A stretch of DNA of 64,000 nt, from NCBI GenBank assembly GCA_016584305.1, contig JACEEZ010022590.1, forward strand, positions 387,056 to 451,055, read 5' to 3'. The notes below the pieces were generated by a model, which saw only the letters and a list, made by a program, of their open reading frames with translations, ran no database searches and was not told the origin of the DNA. Positions within the stretch are counted from its first letter, which is position 1; every line of letters begins with the position of its first letter. The translations under genes and the position numbers were made by a program. Positions 9,950 through 20,698 of this stretch are shown here, in pieces. Source of the DNA: Chionoecetes opilio (lineage: Eukaryota > Arthropoda > Malacostraca > Decapoda > Majidae).

Positions 9950-10982
9950 AACTGTTGTCTGTCCATCTGTCTATCTGTCTGTCTGAATATCAAGTTTATT
10001 ATAGTAAACAACAACAATTAGAATCCTATAAGAAAAGAAATATGCAGCAAATGGTGTAGTTCTACTTCAAACTATCGTCCTATAGCTTTGAATTCCTGCC
10101 TTTCTAAAACTTTTTTGCAAAATGTGGTTTGTATTACCTCTTATTTTTTGTCCTTGGCCAATTCTATGTGATTAAAAAAATGTATTCAATTGCATGTTTC
10201 TTTATCGGACACAACAGATTTGGTATCAGATAAATGTATTGTGTGCAGATGAGGAAAGAGACCAATGAGGTGATCCGATTCATGGTTGCAAACTTGAACG
10301 TGACTGAAGGAACTTGCCGCTGAGAATATCTTAGGTTTGTTATTGACGAAGATCGAAGAAGGTAACAAAAAGCCCAAAAACACAATAACAGATAACAAAA
10401 GCCAAGGTTGTGCGCTTGAAAATACTATTAAATCTGGCTGGACACGAGGCTTGGTCGAAATACGTAAACATTGAATTAGTAATGTTTTAAAATCTTCACG
10501 TTTCGTTGTTAAACATTTAGAGGAACAACAAAGCAAAAAATACATTTTTTTGTACAAGTATTCATGGAGGAGGAGGGAAAATAGGAAAGTATTTAAAAAA
10601 TATTTAGAAAGCAAAATAAATATATGAGTACAAAAGTACAAACGGAATGTTTTTTAGGAGTATTGAAGGAATAGAAGGGAATTTACAACGCACATACAAG
10701 TAAATATATCTAAGAACACATCCTTGAATCAGAGAAAATTATAAGAACCATGAAAAAAAAAAAAATGCAAATTTTTTAACTGGCAGACCAAGAGAATGTG
10801 AGAAGCAAAACAAATAATCAGAGTTTTAAATGTATGCAATTGGATCCATAAATCGAATGATCATTTCAGAATAGGGTTTTTGGGAGCCGTGACACAAATT
10901 GCTGAAAATACTGTGATAGATGTGATAGATAGATTTGAGAAAGATTTGGATGTGAAGTGACGAAGGTTGGTTATGATAAATG
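9950..10982 (+). other. SLC7 copy A intron 2, remainder
   Basis: AT-rich intron sequence with GTCT tetranucleotide runs. Copy B lacks about 750 bp of it (about 9975-10725). I see no exon-like block with splice sites. Confidence 0.5.
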
Positions 10983-11204
<222 letters not shown>

Positions 11205-11215
11205 ATCTCCATCAG

Positions 11216-11446
11216 TTATCCTCACGTACGTCAACTACAAGAAAGTGCGATGGGCCACCAGAGTGCAGGACCTGTTGGCATTGACGAAGGTGTTTGCCCT
11301 CATTGTGATCATCGTCGTGGGACTGTGTCACCTGTTTCGAGGCACCACACAGAATTCCGAGGATCCAATGGAAGGCCACCACCCACCCTCTCACACCCTC
11401 CTTGCTTGACCACTACTTTTACCAGCACTGAATGCTTACAATGGAG
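11216..11446 (+). pseudogene. SLC7-type amino-acid transporter, exon 3, copy A (damaged 3' half)
   Basis: The first part reads ILTYVNYKKVRWATRVQDL then a TM5 segment (ALTKVFALIVIIVVGL), as in the family. After about 11370 several single-base indels relative to 41820-42045 shift the frame and disrupt the FYHTIYAYDGW block. It ends at a GT donor (11447-11448). Confidence 0.75.
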
Positions 11447-11706
11447 GTGAAAAATTGTGGAAAAGGTTGAAAAAGGTTGAAATGTTGTGAAAAGGTTGGA
11501 GAGAAGTTTGTTTGGAGTTATGGTTAGTTGGATTTGGGGAAGTTATTTTTTTTATAGTTATTAAATTATTATGGTTAAAAGTGGATGAGTTAGGAGTAGA
11601 GGGTATTGGATGTGGTTATAATGGGTTGTGATTAGTAAGTTGTGAGTTATGTGTAAAGAGGTTATGGTGAAAGATTAATGCGTGTTATTTATTGCTGTAG
11701 AGGGGG

Positions 11707-11721
11707 GGGTGTTTGTGTGTG

Positions 11722-11752
<31 letters not shown>

Positions 11753-11850
11753 GTGTGTGTGTGTTGTGTGTGGTGTGTGTGGTGTGTGTGTGGTGTGTGC
11801 GTGTGTGTGTGTGTGGTTGTGTGTGTCCGTGCGGCTGCGTGCGTGCGTGT
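11707..11850 (+). repeat. (TG)n microsatellite upstream of SLC7 exon 4, copy A
   Basis: TG repeats with GGTG interruptions. The equivalent array in copy B lies at 42517-42643. A (CA)n array follows exon 4 in both copies. Confidence 0.9.
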
Positions 11851-11911
11851 TGTGCGACCTAAATTAACTATACCTATTTCTTTCTTTATTTTTTTTTTCT
11901 TTTTTCGACAG

Positions 11912-11953
11912 GGACATCAACGTACTCAAATGAAGGAGCGAAAGGTCCATTAG
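11912..11953 (+). pseudogene. SLC7-type amino-acid transporter, exon 4, copy A (degenerate)
   Basis: A 42-nt segment between TTCGACAG and GTAGGC that matches the 45-nt exon at 42703-42747 at both ends but is scrambled in the middle. In the expected phase a TGA falls at its sixth full codon. Confidence 0.6.
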
Positions 11954-11999
11954 GTAGGCTATAACACACACACGAAACACACCGGCGGGTGCGGAAACA

Positions 12000-12274
12000 G
12001 GCTGTTCCTACAACCCGAGCCCTGTCCACCCAGCAGTGAATGGTACCGGGTGTTACCGGTTTGGGAGCCCGCTTCCGGTGGCTAGCTAAAACTAAGACTG
12101 AAGAATAAAAAATGTTGATATGGAGACGGGGCCAAAGCGTTGCTCAGGCCTTGTAAAATACAACTAGATGAAAACAACTAGATGAATACAAACCAACCAC
12201 AACACACACACACACCACACACACACACACACACAACACACACCACACACACACCACACACAAACACACAAACA

Positions 12275-12308
<34 letters not shown>

Positions 12309-12312
12309 CACA
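12000..12312. repeat. SINE-A fragment and (CA)n arrays in SLC7 copy A intron 4
   Basis: 12000-12075 carries the family-A body (cccagcagtgaatgg, gggtgttacc) in the opposite orientation to the other copies. 12200-12312 is (CA)n with ACAC/CACC interruptions. Homology to copy B resumes after the array. Confidence 0.7.
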
Positions 12313-12520
12313 CAGACAGATAGATACTTTATTGACGACAGTATTACAAGGGAGCTCAATAAAAAGCTACGAAATCAATGAAGCTCAATAAATCTCAATA
12401 GAAGTCAATAAAAAACAAATATAAAAAGTATTTTAGACGAATCAATAAAGAAAGTACCCACAGAATGTACTTAAGAACTACGTACTTTACTTGACACATA
12501 TGATTATTTACACTACAAAA

Positions 12521-13011
12521 AATACATCAAACTTGTGTTCCTAATCTTACCGCCACACAAAACACCGGCGGCGCCTTCCCGACACCTGTGGCTGTAAGGC
12601 GGACCAGTGTGTGTGGGGGTGTTTTTCTCCAGCGGGGCCTGTCCAGCGGCCGGCTGAAAATCGCGGCGCTTGAAAATTCCGTCCGGCAGCAGGAGCCGCC
12701 TATTTTTGGTGCCTTCACGGCGGGCAAACCCTCGCTTGGCCAGAAATGACTAATTGTACCAGTAAATTGATTTATGATAAATAGGTTATTTATATGACGG
12801 AATATATTAGTATGACTATTAATATAGTAATTTATATGCTGCACACAGCCATCACCAGTCTAGTCATTTTCGTAAAGATTATGTTTACACGGAGTACGAC
12901 GTGTACTGTATATTCATGAGCGACGTGGTAGTTCTGTCCGGCGAACTATGCCCAGCCACATTTTGTCGGCCGTACAGCGCCTTTGTGTTGGTCGGTAAAC
13001 TTCACATTCAG
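12521..13011 (+). other. SLC7 copy A intron 4, unique part
   Basis: No counterpart exists in copy B. A GC-rich block at 12540-12740 has no recognised coding. The stretch ends in the exon 5 acceptor TTCACATTCAG. Confidence 0.5.
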
Positions 13012-13121
13012 AAACATGCCGCGGGCCATACCATCCCGTCACCTGTGTCTATTCTGGACTAACACTCACAATCTACCTATTTTGCTATTTGTCTAAACCT
13101 GATTGCACCCCTATTGCTTTG
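13012..13121 (+). pseudogene. SLC7-type amino-acid transporter, exon 5, copy A (decayed)
   Basis: Acceptor AG is at 13010-13011. With exon 4's final AG it reads R-N-M-P-R-A-I, the conserved cytosolic block after TM6. The next bases match the TM7 region only across two frames, and an in-frame stop appears. The end reads IAL before donor G|GTGAGTAAA (GT 13122-13123) and joins in phase with exon 6 (DLAKLL). No copy B counterpart is found. Confidence 0.65.
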
Positions 13122-13124
13122 GTG

Positions 13125-13855
13125 AGTAAAAATAATATTATGAGTAATAAATCTAACTATCTTACTAGTGAGTAACTTTTATAATCTTACTAGTGAGTAA
13201 ATTAATCTATCTTACTAGTGAGTAACTAATCTATCTTACTAGTGAGTAAACTAATCTAATCTTACTAGTGAGTAAACTATTAATTATTAGTGAGTAACTT
13301 ATCTAATCTTACTAGGAGTAAACTAATCTAATCTTACTAGTGAGTAAACTTATCTATTTACTAGTGAGTAAACTAATCTAATCTACTATGATAAATTCTT
13401 CACTTCTATGAGTAACTATCTAATCTTACTAGTGGTAACTATCTATCTTACTATGGTAAACTTATCTAATCTTACTTGCAGTAACTTACTAATCTTACTA
13501 GTGGGTAAACTAATCAATCTTACTAGTGAGTCAACTCCAGTTTAATCTTACTATGTGTAAGCTAATCTACTTACTATGTGTAAACTAATTTAATCTTACT
13601 ATGATAAACTAATCTAATCTTTTAGTGAAGTAAACTAATATGAATCTTACTATGATAAACTATCTAATCTTACTAGTGAGTAACTAATCTAAGTACTAGT
13701 GTAAACATGCTAATCTTACTAGTGAGTAAACATCTGATCTTACATAGTGATACTATTTAACTTATAGTGATTACAATCTAATCTACTAGGAGTAAACTAA
13801 TATATATCTAGTGATAAAACTAATCTAATCTTACTAGTAGAGTAAACTATCTACC
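13125..13855 (+). repeat. About 21-bp minisatellite, roughly 30 copies, in SLC7 copy A intron 5
   Basis: The repeat unit approximates TAATCTTACTAGTGAGTAAAC and is degenerate by small indels. Each unit can form a 5-bp hairpin (TTACT / AGTAA) and each contains a GTGAGTAA-like 5' splice-site match. The array begins directly after the exon 5 donor, which itself reads GGTGAGTAAA. Confidence 0.9.
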
Positions 13856-13926
13856 TTTTCTCCGCCTGCTATGTAATCCTCCTTTTCTTAATAAACTTGA
13901 AAACTTGTAAAACTTTTTATCCCCAG

Positions 13927-14170
13927 ACCTCGCAAAACTACTAATCGGCGTAATGCTGACAATCACCGTTTTTGATGCTTGTTTACCATCACGGGCACTT
14001 AAACGGGAATACAATCACCTATTCCAGGATCCTCTTCGTCACGCTCGCTCGTGGGACACTTGCTCGCCTCCTCTACCTCGTCCAAATCGAGAACAACTAC
14101 GTCCGTTATCCGCTCAAGTTTCCTGTGGGTTCCTCCTTGATGTCGTTGAAAATGTTGTTAAGTATTTCTG
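13927..14170 (+). pseudogene. SLC7-type amino-acid transporter, exon 6, copy A (frameshifted)
   Basis: Acceptor CCCCAG is at 13921-13926. In phase it reads DLAKLLIGVMLTITVF, matching the family before TM8. After about 13975 the frame shifts: the continuation (ALNGNTITYSRILFV, then LLYLVQIENN) lies in another frame and matches the conserved region around the family's NG and R-L/I-FVA-REGH motifs, here as ILFVTLARG. The 3' boundary is not clear. Confidence 0.65.
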
Positions 14171-14689
14171 TTACTCTTTAAAGTTATCAAGACTAACTTA
14201 TTTATGAGGGAAAGGTTGAGAGAAAATTGCCAACACTCGAGTTAAGAAGAGAAAAGGAGATAATAGCAATATATAACTGGATCATAAACCCCTGCAAATA
14301 CTAATAAGGTAGGTAGAGACTTGAGAAAAGGCTAAGAATGAAGGAATATACGGATTTGGAACATGTGGCGGTTGATAGATAGAAATAAAAAAAACTTGAG
14401 AAGGTGAGTTTGGAAGATGGGATTGAAAGATTATTTGAAGTCTAAGTGGGTGAAGCTATCTTGTTTATGGCCATCAAGTCATTACCTTCAAATCCACTCT
14501 TTGTCCAATTATTAGTTGTTTGACTTACCAGAAAGAAGACTAAGGCGGAAACAACCATGAAATTTATCGAAACTTTTTAACGCCAACTTATATACTGCAT
14601 ATGTTTTATTACACGTATCGGTCTAATTTGAGTAAAGCGTGTGAGTACGTTAAGGTAGGTTTCGGGCTTATTGTAAACTAAATCGCTGC

Positions 14690-14835
14690 CGACTTCAGTG
14701 GCGAAAATGGGGGCTCTCCCTTCACTCCCTTCCGACGCACGGATTCGGAGGTTGGGTGTGGGTGGAACCCTTACTCCAGGTTCCGCCTCTAAAGCCTTAA
14801 CACCCAACACCTCAGCATCCCGTGCGTTCGAAAAG
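14690..14835. repeat. Short foldback in SLC7 copy A
   Basis: An arm at about 14731-14759 (cgcacggattcggagg...gggtgt) is repeated inverted at about 14799-14829 with a spacer of about 40 bp. It may be a MITE remnant. Frames across it are not recognised. Confidence 0.5.
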
Positions 14836-15309
14836 GGGTGGAAGGGGCCCATTCGCCAACTTAACGTGCGGCAGACTATATGTGTGATTTTTATGTTCTC
14901 TCTCAAACGTCCTGTCATGTGGATTTACGTGACGTCAGTAGTGCGATGTTGATCAATACATGCCTTCGCGAACCTCATGCATGTCTGTGCGCTCCTCCTT
15001 CTTCTGTTTCCCGTGTAAGCATCCGATTGGCTGCGTTTAAGGATAAGCTTACAGAGTACGATAAGGAACCGTTTGATAAGGGCATTTACTCAAACCCATG
15101 ACGATCGTTAGACACCCAGGATGAAACTAACAGCACATATTTATTAAATTCGAGGCCTTCACTTAGGCTTACTTATTCTTTCTTTATTTCCCGTTATCCC
15201 TATTTTTTCCGCCCTCCTTAATTCTTATTTTCTTTCTTTTCTTTCCTTGCGGTTTGGATTCGTTCATTCCATCTTTCGTCTGTTTTTCTTTGTCGTCTTG
15301 TGGAAGCAG

Positions 15310-15412
15310 CCCCTGAGTGGTGGCGGCCCTCGTATCCTCGCCAGGGTATTCCTGTCTTACTACTTCCTCGTCCACAGAGAACAGAAGCCCCAATGTCTCC
15401 TCAACGCCATGG
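15310..15412 (+). pseudogene. SLC7-type amino-acid transporter, penultimate exon, copy A
   Basis: The end reads FLVHREQKPQ then LLNAM, with ATG G at 15409-15412 before a GTAAAT donor. It joins in phase to the last exon as M-D-K-I-T-Y. The block follows the final membrane segment in this family. The first half appears to need a one-base shift (VAALVSSPG then the VFLSYYFLVH frame). The acceptor is tentative (CAG at 15307-15309). Confidence 0.6.
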
Positions 15413-15900
15413 GTAAATACTTCTGATTGTTTTTGTATGTGTCGTTATTCTTTTTAAGGATTATTTTGTGTTTTAGAGGGGTTTTTTCCTTAGTTTTAGT
15501 TTGATTTTTATTTAGTTTAGTTTTTATTCGTGTTGGGTGTTCTGTTTTGTGTTTATGTGGTTGTTTTTATTTACTGTAGTAATAGTAATAGTATAGGTAG
15601 TGGTGGTGGTAGTAGTAGTAGTTGTTGTAGGACGTAGTAGTTCATGCATATTTGTGTTTGTATTGGTCTGGTAGTAGTACTAGCTAGTAGTTGTGTTAAT
15701 TTGAGTGTGTTAAACTTTCTATATTATTGTCATTTATTTCTGGTAAGAGTAATAGAAGCAGTAGTTTTTGCGTATTTAATATTTACTGGGGTGTTTTATG
15801 TATGTGTTAGGTATATAACAGTAGTAGTAGTAGAAGTAACAGTAGTAGTAGTAGTAGTAATAGTAGTTTGTAACCCTCTTAACACCACGCCACCTTGCAG

Positions 15901-16001
15901 ACAAAATCACGTACGTAATCCAGCTGCTGTTCATGGCTGTCCCCGAAGAATCTGCTAAGGCAACACTGCAGCTGTCATCTGGCACTCACACTCACCTCTA
16001 A
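15901..16001 (+). CDS. SLC7-type amino-acid transporter, last coding exon, copy A
   Basis: The acceptor CACCTTGCAG ends at 15900. In phase with the previous exon it reads (D)KITYVIQLLFMAVPEE followed by a short tail ending SGTHTHL and stop TAA at 15999-16001. The I-T-x3-Q-x4-V-PEE pattern is the cytosolic C-terminus seen in b0,+AT/LAT-type transporters. The preceding intron carries a (TAG)n trinucleotide run. This exon is undamaged. Confidence 0.65.
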
Positions 16002-16800
16002 GCCCTCATTCCCTCCCTCCCTCCCTTAGTCACCCCATCACCTTCCTTATACCTCCCTTTACTCCATCAACCCTTTATTTCCCTCTCCGGCTAGATAAAC
16101 ACAGGTAATTCAACCTTTCTTTAGTATCCCATGTATATCATTCATTTTCTGTTACATCTGCCCGTCCGTTTTCTTTCTATTACTACTATTAGTTTTTATT
16201 TTATATCTGCCTATTCTCTGCATCCCTAAGTGTACCAAGCCTCTTATAGGTTATCTGTATATTTATAAGTTAATTTTGTGGGGTTTTGACCATAGTGAAT
16301 GTGAGGGTTCGAAGGACATAGGAACAAGGTATGAGGAAGGAGATAGAATAAATAAGGGAAGACGAAGAATCATTGATGATGGTAGCCCAAGGAGGGGAGG
16401 CGAGGAAGACTCGCCGACTCAACAGATCTTTATCAACCTGCACGGAGAGCCAGCAGCCAGCTGCAGAATCGCTGACACTAGGTATTCAACAGATGAGCGT
16501 CCGACGAAGGGGAATAGGGAGAAGGAGTAAAGGAGAGAGAAAGCGAGGAATAAGAAGAGAGAAGAGGAGAAGAAACAAGAAATGAAGAGAAAGGGATAGC
16601 TGATGCTGATACAACAGATTTGCCAGCGACCAAACCAAGGAACGATCACATCACACCTGTCACTTCACACATTAGATGATTAACTGTCACACTGAAGATA
16701 ACCTCTGACCTGTACCCAAACATCTGCAGACCACAGCTGCATTAGAAAGCCTCACCTGCCTCTGAATAGAGGACAGGAGACAGAATCTATCTAGACTCCG
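16002..16800. other. Region downstream of SLC7 copy A, nothing recognised
   Basis: A C/T-rich stretch (16002-16080, possible 3' UTR) is followed by unremarkable sequence. A charged 84-residue frame at 16276-16530 has no recognised domain. Confidence 0.4.
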
Positions 16801-16999
16801 GTGTGGGCAGGCCTGCCTCGCGGTGCGCGGTGATTTCTTACGAGACTACGAGACTAAGTGTCTTAGTGCGGCGCGCGAGTATACGTGTACGTGTATTCCT
16901 TCACGGCCTCTTGCGGCGGCGCGCGTGCTTGGGTAGGTGGCTGAGTTCCACTCTGCCGCGCCCTTAACCGAAGCCCCAACGCCTGCCACTCCGCTTTGC

Positions 17000-17245
17000 C
17001 CCCGGGGCAGGTACAACACGACGTCCTGCAAGACACCTGCCCCTGTGGCTTCTCGCCTGTGGTTCCACCTGGGCCCCCCTGGGACCCCGGGGCATTGCGA
17101 GACACGCGGCGGGGTTTTAAGGATTGCCCCGCATTGCCCCACGGGGCGGGTACGTGCAACGACTGTCCGGCAACACACCCGCCCCTGTGGCTTCTCTTCT
17201 GGATCCCCCCTTGGACCCCGGGTCATTGCGAGACACCTGCAGCAG
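17000..17245. repeat. GC-rich tandem duplication, unit about 140 bp
   Basis: Two diverged units (about 17005-17105 and 17145-17240) share a CGGGGC-GGTAC start, 'cccctgtggcttctc', a GGACCCCGGG block and 'cattgcgagacac'. Long GC-rich frames on both strands here are compositional. Confidence 0.75.
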
Positions 17246-17380
17246 GGCTTTAGGACCCCTTGAGTACCACAGGTCTACCAGGAGGCTACGCGGCAGATGG
17301 TGATGTATTAATTATACAGTGCATGCCAGGGCGGGCTATCAAGGATGCACCCGGGGGACCTGTAACAAGCCAGGGACCTC

Positions 17381-17414
17381 GGGGGGGGGGGGGGGGGGCC
17401 CCCCCCCCCCCCCC
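17381..17414. repeat. Poly(G)-poly(C) palindrome
   Basis: Eighteen Gs (17381-17398) are followed at once by sixteen Cs (17399-17414), a self-complementary run able to form a hairpin or G-quadruplex. A run length or junction artefact is possible. Confidence 0.9.
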
Positions 17415-17756
17415 GGTGAATACCGGGGCTTTTACCGGCCTGGGGATGCAAGCTCCCCGTATCTCCGACGCCAGGGGGCACTGCCCCGTTTAATGTGAAA
17501 CGTAAGTACATAATACATGGAGATATGCCCATCTCGGGACCCTAAAGGTAGGGGTGCTGGGGATTAGTTGTCATGCCACGTCAGCGACCGATTGGAAGAA
17601 CCGTAGCGGGTGGGGGGTCCGCTAACAGGAGCTTCACCCCCCGTTGCGCCCCCTCTCCCCAGACGGGGCGTAACAGTGAAGAAGAAATAAGAGGATGAAA
17701 TAAGGAGTAAGGTGGAAGCATTATTTAGACATCTAGAGGCGAGGTGACTGACTAAA

Positions 17757-18390
17757 GATCCCTTCACACATTCCATACTCGAACCACGATAGCGCCACCA
17801 ATTTGATTATTGACGCTATCGTGAAATTTGACCACGATAAACGCAGACCATGATAGCCTCACAACAATATGTCACGCTGCCTGTACGTATGTGTCATGAC
17901 GGTCGTAAGATGGTCACAATGGAGTCATGACAGCTGTAAGACTTCGTCATGAATGGAAAATCAACGGTCATTTTGTGATGGCTTCAAGAGCTAGCAACAT
18001 ACCCCACACGGGGGTGTGTGTTGCTATGGTGATGGAGAAGGAAGGGGGGTAGAGATGAAGGTGGGAGAAACAGGGTTGGGTGTTGGTGTGGAGAAGGGGG
18101 AGAAACGGGGGAGGGGGGTTGTAATAAAGAAGGGGGTGTTGGTGTGGGTGGGAAAACGGGGGGTAGGGAAGTTGGGGATGTAGAAGGCGTTGTTGCTGTT
18201 GGGGATGTGAGTGGTTAAAAGGGGGGTGGGTGTGTCGGTGTCTGGACGATTCGAGCGAATACCTTTTCGAGCGTTGGACGATTCGAGCGAATACTTTTTC
18301 GAGCGTTGGACGATTCGAGCGAATACTTTTTCGAGCGTTGGACGATTCGAGCGAATACTTTTACGAGCGCCCCACAAACCTTGCTCCACT
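17757..18390 (+). mobile_element. MITE-like repeat, 'TTCACACATTCC' family, copy 1, with an internal 'TTCGAGCG' array
   Basis: The left end CCCTTCACACATTCCATA is followed by about 250 bp shared with 51918-52440 (gatagcgccaccaatttga, gacgctatcgtg, and so on). From 18238 to 18372 four units of about 32 bp built on GGACGATTCGAGCGAATAC follow. A right terminus is not seen here. The family's inverted end is best preserved at about 28395-28421. Confidence 0.7.
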
Positions 18391-18679
18391 TCTCACTACC
18401 GTAGTATTGATAATATTCTTTTCATTTAACCTAACTTAGCCGTTTCTGGCTGAAATATCGGTAGGTTTATACGTTATAATAGGCGTTATAATACGCTAAC
18501 TTTTTCTTTTCATCAATGTTCACACAAACACACACAAAGGCGTAACAGATAGGCGTATGTCCTGTTTCTATAAATACTATAGGCAGTACAATCCAGGCAG
18601 AGGGGAGTGAGATCAGGTCAGGTACCCTGTGTGTGTGTGTGTGCATTACCTGACGTGACCTCACTGGTATCCTTTACCG

Positions 18680-19160
18680 CATATAACACTTTAGTCACCA
18701 GCTGTAATAATGTCGCCAGCCGCCAAATATTACGAATTATAGCATCACTACTGATGTGTATGTGCCACTGAAGATGATACACAGTAGTTTATATCATGAC
18801 TGTATAATCTACCCTGTTTCAGCGTTGTTCTATGCTTTGTAGCTGCAAGTACACACGATTTCAAATTTCCCAACTCGTTTTTTTTTTGCGCGACGACGAC
18901 GGCGGGAGGACACTCAGAACATAAACACTAATTGGCGACCTTATTGTTGGTCACCACTCTGGTGATATTTTTGAAATTTGTTTATTTATAGTTACTTCCC
19001 TACCAAGACCTATCAGATGAAGACACAAAATTGACAGACTCTCCAGATAGCCCCTTTTATCTTTCCTGAAATCATGGATGTAGAAAATGTAAGTATTAAC
19101 GCTACCAAAAATGTTACATCGAAAAAAAAGTTGTCCTGGCGACTTTAGTGTTATCTACGG
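18680..19160 (+). mobile_element. MITE of the TACCGTAGATAAC family, copy 1
   Basis: About 450 bp is collinear with 56404-56889 and 61161-61646 and ends GTGTTATCTACGG. The left terminus is diverged (ataacactttagtcacc). No coding is seen. It includes the 'ccagatagcccc...ggatgtag' segment (about 19040-19100) that also occurs inside the Helitron-like elements at 48.2 and 48.9 kb. Confidence 0.8.
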
Positions 19161-19922
19161 AATGGAATGTCCTAACGGCACCCCGGGCCCGCCCGCCGGC
19201 CAGGGTTGCCAGCCCAATTGTGCTCTTTTTAGAAAAGGTTGGGGGACGATGGTCGCGGGTTGGCGGTTTTGGGGCTGTTTTTACTTCAAGTTGCGGATTT
19301 TTGTGTTGATTGTCTTCGAAAGCACATGACACATTTGCACCCGTTCATGATAATCCTCAAGGAGGATTATCACAACAATTATCGTCAAGGAGGATTATCA
19401 CGACCGGACTTTGACCTGATTAGGACCTCAGTCGTGACCTCTCACGGTCACATCCTAGCTACTGACATCCCTAGTGATGAGTAATTATATTGACCTGGGG
19501 CATGCCACATTTAAATTTTTCATTCACACCTCCAAGCCCAACCCCATTCAGCCTGTCTCTAACTTCTAATATCTAATATCAAACTTCAATAATACTATAT
19601 AAGGAGAGAGACTCAGGGAGACTGTCAGACACAGTTACTCTCTACTACAGCTGCCGTGATCAGATGAGGATATAAAATAGCTTGCGTGAGTGACTTGCAA
19701 GTTGCAATATAAGAGTTTAGAAAATACATGACATGTCCGTGCATTCATGCATAGAAACAACACGTACTGTTGCAATGAGCTTAACCCACAGAGGAAATGC
19801 TGTCACTTTACAAAGGACATTTATTCCAATGCTGACGATCAGGAGAATGTTGATATACCTGATATATAAATGTTCAGAAAAAAATACATTGTTGGCCTAT
19901 AGCATGAATGGGTATGTATCCT
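19161..19922. other. Intergenic DNA with a small hairpin pair
   Basis: At about 19346-19370 a 10-bp-arm hairpin (GATAATCCTC / GAGGATTATC) overlaps a direct repeat of CAAGGAGGATTATCAC. Nothing else is recognised. Confidence 0.5.
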
Positions 19923-20105
<183 letters not shown>

Positions 20106-20690
20106 ATGTTTTTTATAGGTACATTACTTGTCAAATACTTTTTTTCCTTTTTTGTTATATCTTTCAGTCGTCTTGAGCCTCATACATACACAACTAATTA
20201 TAATATTCTGGGTGATTTTGTCGCGGCTTTCTGAGACCGAGGTCGCCGTTTTGGGCTTGTTTTTGGGATGAGATTGGGTGGGAACTGTAGTCTGCGACCT
20301 GGCAGTCTATCCCCACCTAGGGTTTCTGTATAAAGGTGTGTGTGCGTGCAGAGGAAGCTACACGAGGCCGTGAAACCTACACGTGGTACTTCCTATAATA
20401 TTACTGGTTATATGATTATAAATAATAGCAATGCAATAGTAGCTATGGCAGTAATTTAAAGAGATAGTAATTAAAGCATAAATAATAATGAAAACAATAA
20501 AAGCAAAATTTACGTAGGTGAGGAGACTAGCTGCCCCTCCTAGTAATTAAGTCATGGCACATGGGGAACCTGACCTGACCTGACCTCACTCCCCTCTACC
20601 TACCTAATCCCATAATCGAACCCGTGGAGCCACGATATATATACTGGGTCGAGTATAGCTGAATGCTTGGTAACGGCAATATGTCCTCCG
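20106..20690. other. Upstream region of the MULE transposase gene, no termini recognised
   Basis: I could not find inverted ends here that match the region after 22629. The sequence holds no gene I recognise. Confidence 0.4.
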
Positions 20691-20698
20691 TACAGTAA

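Noticed and set aside
10186..10641. 151-codon minus-strand frame in SLC7 intron 2
   Set aside because: Hydrophobic Leu/Phe-rich composition from AT-rich DNA, no family recognised, and absent from copy B.
11678..11953. Cys/Val-rich frame
   Set aside because: A translation of a (TG)n array in SLC7 intron 3; likewise 12144-12391, 42461-42892 and 59605-60223.
13972..14181. Independent 69-84 codon genes at the exon 6 position
   Set aside because: Both frames are pieces of one frameshifted SLC7 exon, as the in-phase junction with exon 5 shows.
16937..17263. GC-rich frames on both strands of 98-126 codons
   Set aside because: They arise from a GC-rich tandem duplication; no domain or codon signal, and open on both strands.
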